From: Nemophila menziesii
Taxonomy: Eukaryota > Streptophyta > Magnoliopsida > Boraginales > Hydrophyllaceae
Direction of reading: 5' to 3'
Length of the DNA stretch: 64,000 nt
NCBI GenBank assembly: GCA_029959085.1
Contig: JARWIR010000015.1
Location: 8,059,017-8,123,016, forward strand
Shown here: one piece after another, positions 10,669 to 22,019 of the stretch
How positions within the stretch are numbered: position 1 is the stretch's first letter
Layout: each line of letters opens with the position of its first letter
Made by a program: the position numbers and the translations under genes
The notes under the pieces: model-generated
Seen by the model: only the letters and a program-made list of their open reading frames with translations
Told to the model about the DNA's origin: nothing
Databases searched by the model: none

Positions 10669-12209
10669 TAGTGTCGACTAAGGTGTGATAAAATAATAGA
10701 TAAATAAGATGCAAATATACACCCTAGCCTAGCACGGCACTGCAAGTATTACAGAACGTATGCAAGTTTTAATGATAAGTGAATTTGTTCCTAAGAGACT
10801 AAGAAAGCTAGAGAAAACTTATGCAAATATCAAGTGCAATTAAGGAAGCTAGAATACTAATACGCATAAAATAAAAGACAAGTAATTTTTGTTTGGTTTT
10901 TGTAAATAGAAAACTAACTACGTAAAATAAAGACATAAAATTAAATAAGAAAAGAAGATAGTATGAGAGATTAGCTCGAGAGATAACAAGTAATCCCCAC
11001 TAGCCTTGTTTATTCTAATCATGTAAGGGAGAATTATGTAGAATTGCAATAACCAGGATTCTAAATTCCTCCTAACCCCCTTCCGGGTGGACTTATGTGG
11101 CGACCTCACAATCACGAGGGGACTTAACTAAGGTGCTCCTACGTCACTAGGTTCTTAGATGAGACTGGCTTTCTAATGATGATCGGTGGTTAAATCAAAC
11201 CCTAATAATAATCTAGTTAGGCAAGCCCGTCAGGATCACTACCGCACACTAGACGTTTATGTGGTGTTTCAATAACTAGACATCCCTTCCGGGTGACCAT
11301 CTAACTACTATTAAGGTAATCCTCTACGTTGCGCACCACAAGAAAAACATACAATAAGTCAAAGCACATAAAACAAAGAATAAAACAGTCATTCATTTAA
11401 ATAATTAAAATTCCAAATTAAAATAGATGTAAAACAAGTCTAGGGTTCATACCCATATGCTGAATCTCCAGATAAAATAAAATTAGTTCATACTAGAGAA
11501 AGAAAAGAAAACAATTTCAAATTTGAAGGCTTGTGAAGACATAATGCGACGTTCAGCTCCTTCCAGACTTCTTTTCTCTTGTTATAAACTTCCTCTTGGC
11601 TTAAGGATTGGCCAAGGATGTGTTTCTACTTAATAGAGAATGTATTTATAGGGTATTCTAAACCGTAGTTCAGATTCTTGGAGTAGAGGGCAAGTAATAA
11701 GACTCTTTTCCAAATCAAATTCGTAACCCTAAAATATAGAGAAGGTAAGAAATTGTTGTTGTCTTGTTCTGGACGTAACCTCTTCAATATTGCTCCGATT
11801 GACGCGTTTTTTATATCGAATCTGATCCTCTCTGAAAGCTCTACACTTCAGATTTATACCATTATTCCAAATTCCTAGCCAATCTTGAGTTATGATTAAT
11901 TTAATGGATGTAGCTACTGGAATTCAAATTTACTTGGCAACTTTATCTTTCCTAATTTATCTTTTTCTTCCGTTATCTCCAATTTCCATCATTATCTTCT
12001 TTCCCTTATCTCTTAATCACCATATATCTTTAAAGCTTCACAATTAACAAACAATTAAACCAAATATGCTCTAAAAATAATAAATCATCAAATCAAGACA
12101 AGAAATAGGAAAATATAAAAATATTAATAAAAATCGATAATTAAATTCCTAAATACACCTAAAATGATGTCTCTAACCTAGATTAATTCTTCACAAATAG
12201 GGGAAATCA
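10669..12209 (-). repeat. 3' LTR of Athila-like element (copy A)
   Basis: On the minus strand this LTR starts TGATTTCCCC, directly after a polypurine tract, and ends in ACACTA next to the target duplication CATAA. Copy B ends ACACCA, so the canonical terminal CA has mutated here. It is about 1541 bp and visibly diverged from the 5' LTR by substitutions and indels, which indicates an old insertion. Confidence 0.85.
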
Positions 12210-12229
12210 AGACCCCCAACTCAAAGTTG
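12210..12229 (-). other. Polypurine tract next to the 3' LTR (copy A)
   Basis: On the minus strand the sequence TTTGAGTTGGGGGTCT abuts the LTR start. This is the expected priming site for plus-strand DNA synthesis. The purine run is short and contains pyrimidines, as in a decayed element. Between here and about 13570 the element is AT-rich and no coding frame is convincing. Confidence 0.55.
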
Positions 12230-13570
12230 TATCATCCCAATACAATAAAGATAAAGAACAGTAGGGTAGTCAAATAGTAAACAAAGAAGAAGAAGAAGAG
12301 GAGGAGAAGAAGAATTGAAAACAATGAATGATCCTAGAGCATAATATCTAAAAAGTCTCATGTAGAAATTCTAAAGAAATAATGCACACGTATGCTTAAT
12401 ATACATATAATCAACATTCCATAAATTCACGTCCAAATTAACTTTGCAATGCTAGAAGGAGAGGTTTTCAACTAAGTTCATGTCAATGGCTATAGGTTGT
12501 TCATAGGTCCTAATATAGCATCCAACGGTCTACTCACCTACAACCTAATAGCTCCATTGTTTCTCCACCAAGTAGCTAGAAATCGTAAGGTCATTATGGT
12601 TATAACGTGGCTTGACGGTGTGGTATATTTGGATAATGAAAAGCTCTCCTCACATTCCATCAACGAATCGCCCTAGTGTTTGAGTTTTCACTCAAAGATG
12701 TTCTCACTCAACCAAATTTCGGATGCCTTGATTTGCATCCCCAATTAACCCAAGTAAAACCTTCTTATGTCCACTTTCCCGGTCCAAATATTTTTAAATC
12801 TTTTCATATCAATTTTTTTCTTTTAATAGTTAGCTATGACTCTCTTTTTGGTGTTGAGATATCATGCTATTTGTCTTATCTAAATTTTTTATGCTTTTCA
12901 GCTTTTTTTATTTACTCTTACCCTGGAAAAGGGTTACAATAATAACTTTCATCATCAATAATATCACAATTACAATTTCCCAAACCCAATGTTCCCTAAT
13001 GATGGAAACCCACCACCCCAAACTCAAGCTCTAAAACGACTTGTCTCAGGTTTTGCCATTCTAGTGCGCGTCATATGGATAAGTCCTATAAACTAAGGGA
13101 TATGACTTATAATGTTGTTAAATAAAAGGCTTTAGAAAGGCTCAGAGGGGCTAAGACGAATAAATAATAATAATAAAATAAAAGGGTGAGAAAGCTAAGC
13201 TTCAAGTGGCTTTAAATATGAAAGAACTGCCTTATTCACTTTTCTAACTACCGAATTTCGTTACTTTTTCACTACTAGTTCATAGATAAGCGGGTTTTCA
13301 ACTAATTTCAAACCTCACGTTCTACAAATCAAATAACTCTCCCTAAGTTTCAACTTGACTTCTTAGAATTGCTCATAAATCTTCCCTATCTTTTATTTCA
13401 TGTTTTCATACATGCATACTAATCATACTTGTATCACCGTTCAAAAACATACTACATACTATCATTAACTTAACTAAATCATGCTCAATAGAAACATTCA
13501 CTATATTTTATGCCAATTCATACCTAATTTTTTTTAACTTTATGAAAAACAAAAAGGAAGATCAGGACAA

Positions 13571-13616
13571 CGAATCCCCACCCCCAACTCAAAAGTGAGT
13601 CGTGTCCCCACGACTC
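13571..13616. other. Second polypurine-like tract beside a perfect palindrome (copy A)
   Basis: GAGTCGTG (13597-13604) and CACGACTC (13609-13616) form a perfect 8-bp stem with a 4-base loop. Directly beside it, on the minus strand, is TTTTGAGTTGGGGGTGGGG, which repeats the core (TTTGAGTTGGGGGT) of the tract at the 3' LTR. The pair is conserved in copy B at 52487-52532. A role as a second plus-strand primer is a guess. Confidence 0.45.
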
Positions 13617-13689
13617 GAAAAAGACTCAATAAAGCAATAAAATTTAAACCAACTAAACTAATGCATACAAGAAATTAAGGAGAAGAATT

Positions 13690-14160
13690 AGAATGGGGTA
13701 CCTGGCCATAAAGATCTAGCAGATTATCTTTCGAATAAGAAGAATAAATATCAATATTCAAGTCTTCTGTTACTTCGTTTATTATTTGATTAATCCTTGA
13801 AATTTCATCCCAGCAGGTGTTGAATTGTCTTTTTTAAATTACCAATTTCTTCCATCAATTTAATTGCCCATGCTGGCGATGTGGATAAAATCTTTGAATT
13901 TCATCCAGATTTGAAGAAGAACTTTGATCTTGGATTGGTGTCTTTGCTTTAGGCCTTGGTGGTACACTCATTCTAGCTGTTAATTTTCTACGTAGTGGTT
14001 GTGCTGGTGCCTTTATCTTTGGTTTCTTTTCAGTAGGCTCATCAAGATCAATAGCCTTTTCTATTATAGCTCCAGGCAATTTCTTGTTCTTCCCTAAGAT
14101 TGAACACTTCCTCCTGTAATCCATAGCATCCATTCTGTTTGTCATCTCTGAATAACCCAC
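13690..14160 (-). pseudogene. ORF of unknown function in the Athila 3' region (copy A)
   Basis: The 101-codon frame 14160-13855 has a Lys/Pro-rich basic centre (EPTEKKPKIKAPAQPLRRK) followed by RMSVPPRPKAKTP. After a frameshift near 13900 it continues as AWAIKLMEEIGNLKRQF and then a short acidic, Ser-rich tail to about 13690. In copy B the second part is open from 52773 to 52591. It sits where Athila elements carry their third, env-like frame, but I see no signal peptide or membrane segment. It may be a structural or accessory retroelement protein, or a captured host piece. It is not otherwise recognised. Confidence 0.4.
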
Positions 14161-14529
14161 AACTCAAGCTACACCAAGGATAGAATAAGGTTATGAAAGA
14201 TTGGTGTGGCTTGAGTTTGTTGCTTGGATGAATGATTATAAATGGTAGAAGAAGGTTTATTTGATTGTTCTTGGAAGAATTCTTGATAGCTTGGTGATCT
14301 TTGGTGGTGTTTTATGATGTAGTGTAATGGATTTGATAAATAAGATGTGTTTATGGAGGATGGAGGAAAGATTGGTTGTTGTTGTTGTGTTTGTTGTGGA
14401 GGTTTAATTAAGCTTCAAGGTGTTTCTATAAGGTTTGGGTCTGAAAAATTCGTGTGGGAGAGGCTAGGTTTTGATTTGGTAAGGTAAGAAGTGGATTAGG
14501 TAACAAACTCCTTCACAAACCGCCTCGGG

Positions 14530-14843
14530 CCGGTATACCGGTGAGATCGGCGGCATACCGGTCACTGACATCATCGAACCGTGTCTTCAAGTGCGAACAT
14601 GGTTTTAATTTATACCTCTCGGCAATGAACCTAAGTTCACAAACCGTGGCACGGTTTTTTTCCTGGGCCGGTATACCGATGCTCCCACTGGCTAGCCGGT
14701 CAAAAATTTTCTCGAACCGTGTCGTCGAGTGCGAAACACGGTTTTTTCAAGTAAGCTCTCGGCAGGGAACCTGACTTTGCAAATCATGGCACGGTTTCTT
14801 CACCGGTATAGCGGTGAATCCACCGGCTAGCCGGTCAGCAAGT
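14530..14843. repeat. ~137-bp GC-rich tandem repeat with CCGGTATACCGG palindromes (copy A)
   Basis: Units start at 14530, 14668 and 14803, giving periods of 138 and 135 bp and about 2.3 copies. Each starts with CCGGTATACCGG or a close variant (a perfect 12-bp palindrome in the first unit). The full units contain ACCGTGTC, CTCGGCA and GGCACGGTTT, and the second unit and the partial third contain GGCTAGCCGG, another palindrome. The block is strikingly GC-rich against its surroundings. It lies in the Athila element between integrase and the 3' ORF. Copy B has it at 53445-53757. Confidence 0.8.
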
Positions 14844-15047
14844 CAGATTTTCCCAAATTTTTCCTCTTTTGACCCCAAACTCATTTCCTGCACAATTAAC
14901 ACACTACCTTTCTCTCCTATTAGCTTGTAAACACATTAAAAATATACACTACAAAACATAAAACTAACTAGGAAGCAATTAAAACAAGGGGTGTCTCCCA
15001 AGAGCACTTTTGTTTAACGTCTTTTAAAGTTAAACGTGTACCTCGGG

Positions 15048-16330
15048 TTAAGCGTGTTCTTCGAGATGGATCGTCTCCTCTCGTCCATTGTCCTCACTAT
15101 CATGGTATATCTTCAAGCGCTGACCATTCACCATGAATTTCCTTTTCTCGGTTGGATGTTCAATTTCTATTGCTCCATGAGGTGTGAATTTTGTAACAAT
15201 GTAAGGTCCTCCTCAACAGGTTTTAAGCTTACCCGGATAGTTTGAGAATCTAGAGTTGTATCATAATACATTTTGTCCTCTCTTGAACCTCTTTGGACGA
15301 ATCCGTTTATCATGCCACCTTTTTGTTTCCTCCTTGTAAATACGTGAATTATGATAGGCATTGAAGCAAAATTCATCTAACTCATTCAACTGCATCATCC
15401 TTTGTTTACCCGCCAAGTCTGGGTTTAGATTTAGAGTTTTAATAGCCCAGAAGACACGAGTATCAATCTCAATAGGAAGATGACATGCTTTGCCGTAGAC
15501 CATGCGATAAGGAGATGCCCCAACTGGTGTTTAGAATGCTGTTAGTAAGCCCAGAGAGAATAATCTAGTTTTAATGACCAGTCCTTCCTCGTTTTTGACG
15601 GTCTTCTCTAGAATAGACTTGATTTCTCGGTTGGAAACCTTGGCTTGACCGTTAATTTGGGGATGATAACCGGTTGAAGTGCGGTGTCTCACCCCCAACT
15701 TACGAAGGGGACCTCTTCACTGAAAATTGATGAAGTGGGTACCTTTATCAATGATGAGAACACGTGGAGTACCATGTCTTGAAAAGATATAAGATTTCAG
15801 GAAAAATATGTCTGTTTTGGCATCGTTCTTTGGTGTTTCCACTGCTTCTACCCACTTGGACACATAATCTATTGATAGGAAAATATAAAGATTACCATGG
15901 GAAGATATGAAAGGTCTTATGAAATCTATTCGCCATACATCAAAGATTTCAACTTCTAAAACATTGTTAAGCGGCATTTCGTCTCTTTTTGACATATTGC
16001 CAGTAACTGACATCTTTGACAAGTCTGGACGAATTGATGACAATCTTTGTGTAGGGTAGTCCAACAGAAACCAGATTGAAGAGTTTTAGCTATATTTATA
16101 TCGCCTTTAATGTGGCCACCATATGGTGAGCCATGACAACTTTCCATGATCTTAGTGATTTCGCCCTCATGGACGCATCTTCTGGTAACTTGATCACTAC
16201 AAACTTTAAAGAGGTAGGGCTCATCCCAAAATAATTTTCTAGCTCTATGACTTAACCTCTGTCTTTGTCGTGGATTAAAGTCCGTAGGAAATACACCACT
16301 CACGACGAGGTTAACTATATCTGCATACCA
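15048..16330 (-). pseudogene. Athila-like integrase (copy A)
   Basis: The zinc-binding HHCC part is readable (HGSPYGGHIKGD...CQRCQ at about 16135-16030). The core has the first Asp (VWRIDFI), the second Asp (IIDKGTHF), and the [10 protein letters not shown] stretch near 15650, where the catalytic Glu of QAE is Lys. The C-terminal part follows (MVYGKACHLPIEIDTRVFWAIK) and ends with AIEIEHPTEKRKFMVNGQRL and a stop at 15048-15050. Several frameshifts divide it. Integration activity is impossible without the Glu. The tail motif is typical of plant Athila/Tat polyproteins. Confidence 0.85.
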
Positions 16331-16343
16331 AGGCACAAACACA

Positions 16344-17950
16344 TCATTTAATTGTAAAAAGTTGTTCATCAAGGAATACCTCTTTAACCAATTCTGGTTC
16401 TTTGTTGGCATCAGATCCTTCGAGTCTGGATAAATGGTTAGGAACTTTATTCTCACATCCTTTTCGGTCTTGAATATCTATGTCAAACTCTTGTAACAAC
16501 AATATCCATCTAATAAGACGCGGCTTAGCGTCCTTCTTTGTCATAAGACAATTAGTTGTTGAATGATCCGTGTATACAATAGTTTTTATCCTAATAAGAT
16601 AGGAATGAAATTTATCTAAAGCATATACCACGGCTAATAATTCCTTCTACATTACTGTATAATTCAACTGGACAGCGTTAAAGGTCTTACTTGCGTAGTA
16701 AATTGTGTGGAAGATCTTTTCTTTCCTCTGGCCTAACACAACACCCATTGCTTGATCACTTGCATCACGCATAAGTTAAAATTGAGCATTCCAATATGGA
16801 GGTATGACAATCGGCGTGGAGGTGAGCTTCTCTTTAATCTTCAAAAACGCATTAAGACATTCATCCTTAAAATTGAAAGGAGTATCCTTTTTCAAGTAAA
16901 GACAAAGCGGTTTTGCGATCTTGGAGAAATCTTTAATAAATCTTCGATAAATTCCTGCGTGACCCAAGAAACTTCTCACTCCTTTAACAGAAACCGGAGG
17001 TGGTAAGGTTTTTATAACTTCAATCTTAGCACGATCAATCTCCATCCCTGCACTCGAAACTTTATGTCCAAACACAATCCCTTCTCGAACCATGAAGTGG
17101 CATTTTTCCCAGTTAAGCACAAGATCTGTTTCTTTACATTGCACAAGTACCTTCTCAAGATGGTTGAGGCACTCATCAAAATATCTCCAAAAACCAAGAA
17201 AACCACCATAAAAACCTCCAAGTATTTATCAATCATGTCCCAAAATATAGCCATCATGCACCTCTGGAATGTGGCAGGTGCATTGCGTAAACCAAAGGCA
17301 TCATTCTGTATGCAAAGGTGCCAAAACGGACAAGTAAAAGTTGTTTTGTGTTGATCAGCATGATCGACACAGATCTGATTATAGCCTGAATATCCGTCAA
17401 GAAAAAAATAATATTCTCTTCCTGTGAGTTTTTCAAGCATCTGATCAATGAACGGTAAAGGAAAGTAATATTTCTTCGTGGCTTTGTTGAGTTTTCGGTA
17501 ATCCATGCATACTCTCCACCCCACAACTTTTCTTTATGGAATGGCTTGGTTTTGATCATTAAGAATGGTAGTAATACCTCCTTTCTTTGGAACACATTGC
17601 ACTGTACTAACCCAATCACTGCTTGCAATTGTAAAGATAATACCCGCGTCTAATAACTTGATTACCTCCTTCCTTACCACCTCTTTCATTGCTAGCATGC
17701 GCCTTCTTTGCCCCTCTATAGACTGCCCTTCTTCTTTCTCAAGAATAATCTTATGTTTGCAAATTGAAGGACTAATTCCCGTGATATCGGTAATCCTCCA
17801 CCCAATTACTTATTTGTTAGCGCGAAGCACACGGAGTAACATATCTTCTTTAGGACCTGAAAGGTTGGCAGAAATAATAACATGCAAAGTATTGTTCATA
17901 CCTAAATACGCATAGCACAGATGGTCTGGAAGTGGTTTTTCTTCGAGAAC
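16344..17950 (-). pseudogene. Athila-like reverse transcriptase and RNase H (copy A)
   Basis: RT motifs run from GWRVCMDYRKLNKATKK (about 17520) through LDGYSGYNQI and FGLRNAPATFQRCM. The catalytic box should read FMDD but is FMVV at 17201-17212. The RT connection follows (GIVFGHKVSSAGMEIDRAKI, SFLGHAGIYRRFIKDFSKIA). RNase H follows with [20 protein letters not shown] and [13 protein letters not shown]. Frameshifts and stops break it at several points. Loss of both catalytic Asp residues rules out polymerase activity. Confidence 0.85.
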
Positions 17951-17989
17951 ATGTGGACAGATTGATAGATGGTTTCTTCATCGGCTCAA

Positions 17990-20298
17990 TGTCTCCTGAT
18001 TCTCAAAGTTTTTCTCGTAGGGCTCTAGGCCTACCATCGACTGAGTCTAATGCTGCAACTGTGTCAGCTATATCGTCGTATATTTCTGGAGATTCAAATG
18101 CCAAGGTTGCGGTTAGATTGTCATCATAGCTAGATTCATTAAAGACTTCTTGTGTTAATTTGTTGATGACATCTACTTTCAAGCATTTATTCTTCGTATC
18201 TGGATATTTCATGGCCTTGAACACATTGAATCGTACATGTTCGTCTTGGACCCTCATGATCAATTCACTATTCTCAACATCTATTATTGTACGCCCCGTG
18301 GCTAAGAATGGTCTCCCCAAGATGATGGGGACATTCTTATCCGCGTCTTAGTCAAGAATAATAAAATCACAAGGAAATATAAAACTACCAACTTTAACTA
18401 AAACATCTTCGGTTTTAGCTACTGGTTGGGAGAGTGAGTGGTCTGCCAACTGTAATAATACTGAAGTAGGTACTACCTCTCCTATGTTGAGCTTCTCAAA
18501 GAGAGACTTTAGCATGAGATTGATACTCGCACATAAATCACATAATGCTTTCCCGTTCCAACTTTCACCAATAGCTATGGGAATCATAAAACTTCCGGGA
18601 TCTTGTAGCTTTGGTGGAAACTTGCTTTGACAAATAGCACTACACTCCTCTGTAATCCAATCATCTCCCCGGTTTTTAAACTTGTTTGTTAGAGAGAATG
18701 TCTTCATGAATTTCAGATATTTTGGCATCCTCTTGATAGCTTCTACAAATAACATATCAATATCTAGCTTGCTCACCATGTCAAGGAACTTCTTGAATTC
18801 TTTTTCATTGTTCTTCTTTTTGACACGTGATGGGTATGGTGGAGGAGGACATGTATTGTTTACCACTAAACTTTTCTTCTTTTCAGGTTTCTTCTCCGGG
18901 ACACTCTTTGGTTCAATTACCTCTTCGGCCTTATCTTCTACTGTTACTTCAACCATTTTTTCAGGAATAGAGGTTGGTTCTGTTTCTTCTACTCTAGGCG
19001 GAGGCAATTTTTTTCCATTTCTAAATTCATCTGCATGACAAGCATCATCTTCGGGAGCAATAGTATCACTTGGGAGTTTCACTTTTGGCATGTTTTGAAG
19101 TGTACTCTTAGTCTGTGAAAGAGAATGCTCAAGATTCTTGATTACCTTGGATTGGGTTTGAATTATTCGCTGACTTATCTTCATATTTCTTCGACTAGTC
19201 CCAAAAGTTTAGCTATACTTGGATCCAAACTCGAAGTTTGTTCTTGTGTAGCTTGTTTCACTAAATACGGAGGTGGTTCTTGATAAATTTCTTCATAAAT
19301 TGGCGCTTTTTGATAGATAGGTTGTGGCTGATAATATGGTCGAGGTCGAGTTTAATAACAAGGTTGGTTTTCGACCCAATTTCCATTTTGTGGGGAGTGA
19401 TAATCAGCGTAATTTCCTTGATGTTGATAATAACCATTAGAATAACAGTTTATTTGATGAGATACGAAAGAAATTGAAGCTGGATTATTCATACAACTCT
19501 CCCATGAATGATTTCTTGCTCCACAACCAGAACATGAAGGTAAAGTATGTACTAGATTTACCTGAGCTATTGTTTGCGCTTGCTCTTGTAATTCCTTGAG
19601 TTATTGGTTTAATTCTTTGGTCTTTAGAGATTCTAAAGTATCTTCTTGTTTTTCTGATTCAATCGGCCAACTTCTCTCGGTATCCAGAATTCTTTCCATA
19701 ATAGTATTAGCTTCTTCAGGATCTAATAATACAAAACTTCCATCTCCTACCAAATCTACTTTTGCCTTGGACTCGTCATTGAGTCCTCCATAGAACACGG
19801 TTATATGATATTCGGGCGAGGAGACATGGAATGGACACCTCACTTTCTTCTCGTTAAAATGTAACCATGCTTCACCAACACTTTCCCCTTCTTTTGCATA
19901 AATTTTGCAAACTCCAACATATCTTTTAAAGATCTACTAACCGGATAGAATCAGTCTAGGAATTTGGCTTGGAGTTTGTACCAGTCTGGAATAGATTCGG
20001 GATGTTGGGAATCGTACCAATCGCTTGCACTCCTGGTTAAAAAGAATTGGAACATGACATAGTACATCTGTTCCCGTGTAACGCCTTTGATGATATAAGC
20101 GTCACAGATCTGCATGAATTTCTGGACATAACGAACCGGATCTTGATGTGTAGCTCTGCTAAATTCTCCATGACTCGCAAATTGCGCTATCATGCCTGGA
20201 TCGGGTCGAAATTTAGAGGCTTGGACTTCTGGAGTGCGGATTCCTCTGGGTTGCACGCTGAATGAGATGGGAAGATCAAGTTTCCTCGGGCTTTCCAT
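17990..20298 (-). pseudogene. Athila-like gag and protease (copy A)
   Basis: Gag probably starts at the ATG at 20298 (MESPRKLDLPISFS) and carries the retrotransposon gag core (MYYVMFQFFLTRSASDWYD). A shared TGA near 19950 and later stops interrupt it. A CCHC zinc knuckle (CSGCGARNHSWESC) lies near 19500-19540. The 278-codon frame 19184-18348 ends in the protease, whose active site ALCDLGASIN reads ALCDLCASIN. After a stop shared with copy B it continues as ILGRPFLATGRTIIDVENSE. RNA packaging and polyprotein cleavage would be the normal roles. It is non-functional here. Confidence 0.85.
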
Positions 20299-20420
20299 CT
20301 GTAAAATCTGTAAAGATAAAACTAAAAACAAAGCTAAAAACAAAGTGTAAAATAGAACTAAACTAAAATAAAATAAAAGCACTATATCAATGCAAAAGGA
20401 CTAACGATGTAGTCCTAAGG

Positions 20421-20434
20421 AGCGGCACCAAAAA
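20421..20434 (-). other. Primer binding site of Athila-like element (copy A)
   Basis: On the minus strand TTTTTGGTGCCGCT follows the 5' LTR end after a 2-base gap. Copy B reads TTTTTGGCGCCGCT, matching the TGGCGCCG-type site usual in Athila/Tat elements. Copy A has one substitution. Reverse transcription would start here on a tRNA primer. Confidence 0.6.
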
Positions 20435-20436
20435 CT

Positions 20437-21884
20437 TAGTGTCAGCTAAGGTGTGATAATATAATAGATAATAAGATGCAAATAAACACCCTATCATAGC
20501 ACGATAATTCAAGTATTAGAGGACGTATGCAAGTTTTAATGATAAGTGAATTCGTTGCTCAGAGACTACGAAAGCTAGAGAAAACTTATGCAAATATCAA
20601 GTGCAATTAAGGAAGCTAGAATACTAATACGTAAGAAATAAAAGACAAGTAATTTTTGTTTTGTTTTTATAAATAGAAAATTAACTACGTAAAATAAAGA
20701 CATAAAATTAAATAAGAAAAGAAGATAGTATGAGTTATTAGCTCGAGAGATAGCAAGTAATCCCCACTAGCCTTGTTTATTCTAATCATGTAAGGGAGAA
20801 TTATGTAGAATTGCATTAACCAGGATTCTAAATTCCTCTTAACCCTCTTCCAGGTTTACTTAGGTGGCGACCTCACAATCAAGAGGGGACTTAACTAAGG
20901 TGCTCCTACGCCACTAGGTTCTTAGATGAGACTAGCCTTCTAATGATGATCAGTGGTTAAATCAAACCCTAATGGTTATCTAGTTAGGCAAGCCCGTAAG
21001 AATCACTACCGCACACTAGACGTTTATGTGGTGTTTCAATAATTCGACACCCCTTCTGGGTGACCATCTAACAACTATTAAGTTAATCCTCTACGTTGCG
21101 CACCGCAAGGAAAACCGACAATAAGTCAAAGCACATAAACAGAGAATAAAACAGTCATTCATTTAAATAATTAAAATCCCAAATTAAAATAGATATAAAA
21201 CAAGTCTAGGGTTCATATCCATATTCTAAATCTCCAGCTAAAATAAAATTAGTTCATACTAGAGAAAGAAAAGAAACAATTACAAATTGTAAGGCTTGTG
21301 AAGACATAATGTGACGTTCAGCTCCTTCCAGACTTCTCTTCTCTTGTTGTAAGCTTCCTCTTGGCTTAAGGATTGGCCAATGATGTGTTTATACTGAATA
21401 GAGGGTGTATTTATAGGGTATTCTAAATCCTAGTTCGATTCTTTGAGTAGAGGGAAAGTAATAAGACTATTTTCCAAATCAAATTCGTAACCCTAAAATA
21501 TAGAAAAGGTAAGAAGTTGTTGTTCTCTTGTTCTGGCTGTAACTTCTTCAATATTGCTCTGATTGACGCGTTCTTCAATCTTGAGTTATGATCATTTTAA
21601 TGGACGTAAGTGCTAGAATTTAGATTTACTTGACAACTTTATCTTTCCAAATTTATCTTTTACTTCCTTTATCTCCAATTTTCATCATTATCTTCTTTCC
21701 ATTTTCTCTTAGAATTGATTTTGCATCTAATTAGTTACCATATATTTTTAAAGCTTCACAATTAACAAACAATCAAACCAAATATGCTCTAAAAATAATA
21801 AATCATCAAATCAAGACAAGAAATAGGAAAATATAAAAATATTAATAAAAATAGATAATTAAATTCATAAATACACCTAAAATG
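20437..21884 (-). repeat. 5' LTR of Athila-like element, truncated (copy A)
   Basis: This LTR corresponds to the one at 10669-12209. At its outer end the sequence breaks off after AAAATG (21884) and joins TTTGGCACACG. The intact copy B LTR continues 44 bp further to its TGATGTCACC terminus and target duplication. The loss is part of the 946-bp deletion. Confidence 0.85.
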
Positions 21885-22019
21885 TTTGGCACACGTTCAA
21901 ATAGCTTACGAAATAAAACTAACTAATTTAAAATAATATAATATCAGTCTTAAACAATTATAACTAAACTAATAATATCTTCGTTAATCAAAACCAAAAA
22001 TATTAAACATGGCTAAAAC

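Larger units (their letters stand above)
10669..21884 (-). mobile_element. Athila-like Gypsy LTR retrotransposon (copy A, 5' end truncated)
   Basis: Reading on the minus strand, the order is 5' LTR (21884-20437), primer binding site, gag with CCHC knuckle, protease, RT, RNase H, integrase, a non-coding 3' region with tandem repeats, polypurine tract and 3' LTR (12209-10669). Protease before RT before integrase identifies Gypsy. The long 3' region and the TGGCGCC-type primer site (in copy B) point to the Athila/Tat branch. The target duplication TTATG is kept on the left (10664-10668). The right one was lost with the outer ~45 bp of the 5' LTR in a 946-bp deletion. Many stops and frameshifts make it non-autonomous. 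Confidence 0.9.

Noticed and set aside
9330..12209. CRISPR-like or satellite array suggested by recurring CCTTCCGGGTG and CTAGTTAGGC words
   Set aside because: The recurrences are irregular and explained by related LTRs lying side by side.
14541..14774. 77-codon plus-strand frame across the tandem repeat
   Set aside because: It is antisense to the retroelement and consists of the GC-rich repeat read in one frame.
16752..17354. Plus-strand frames at 16752-17006 and 17064-17354 and their copy B equivalents
   Set aside because: They are shadows opposite the minus-strand RT, whose conserved motifs establish the coding strand.
10669..21884. Integrated plant virus (pararetrovirus)
   Set aside because: Presence of integrase, two LTRs and a 5-bp target duplication identifies an LTR retrotransposon. 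No movement or coat protein motifs were seen.
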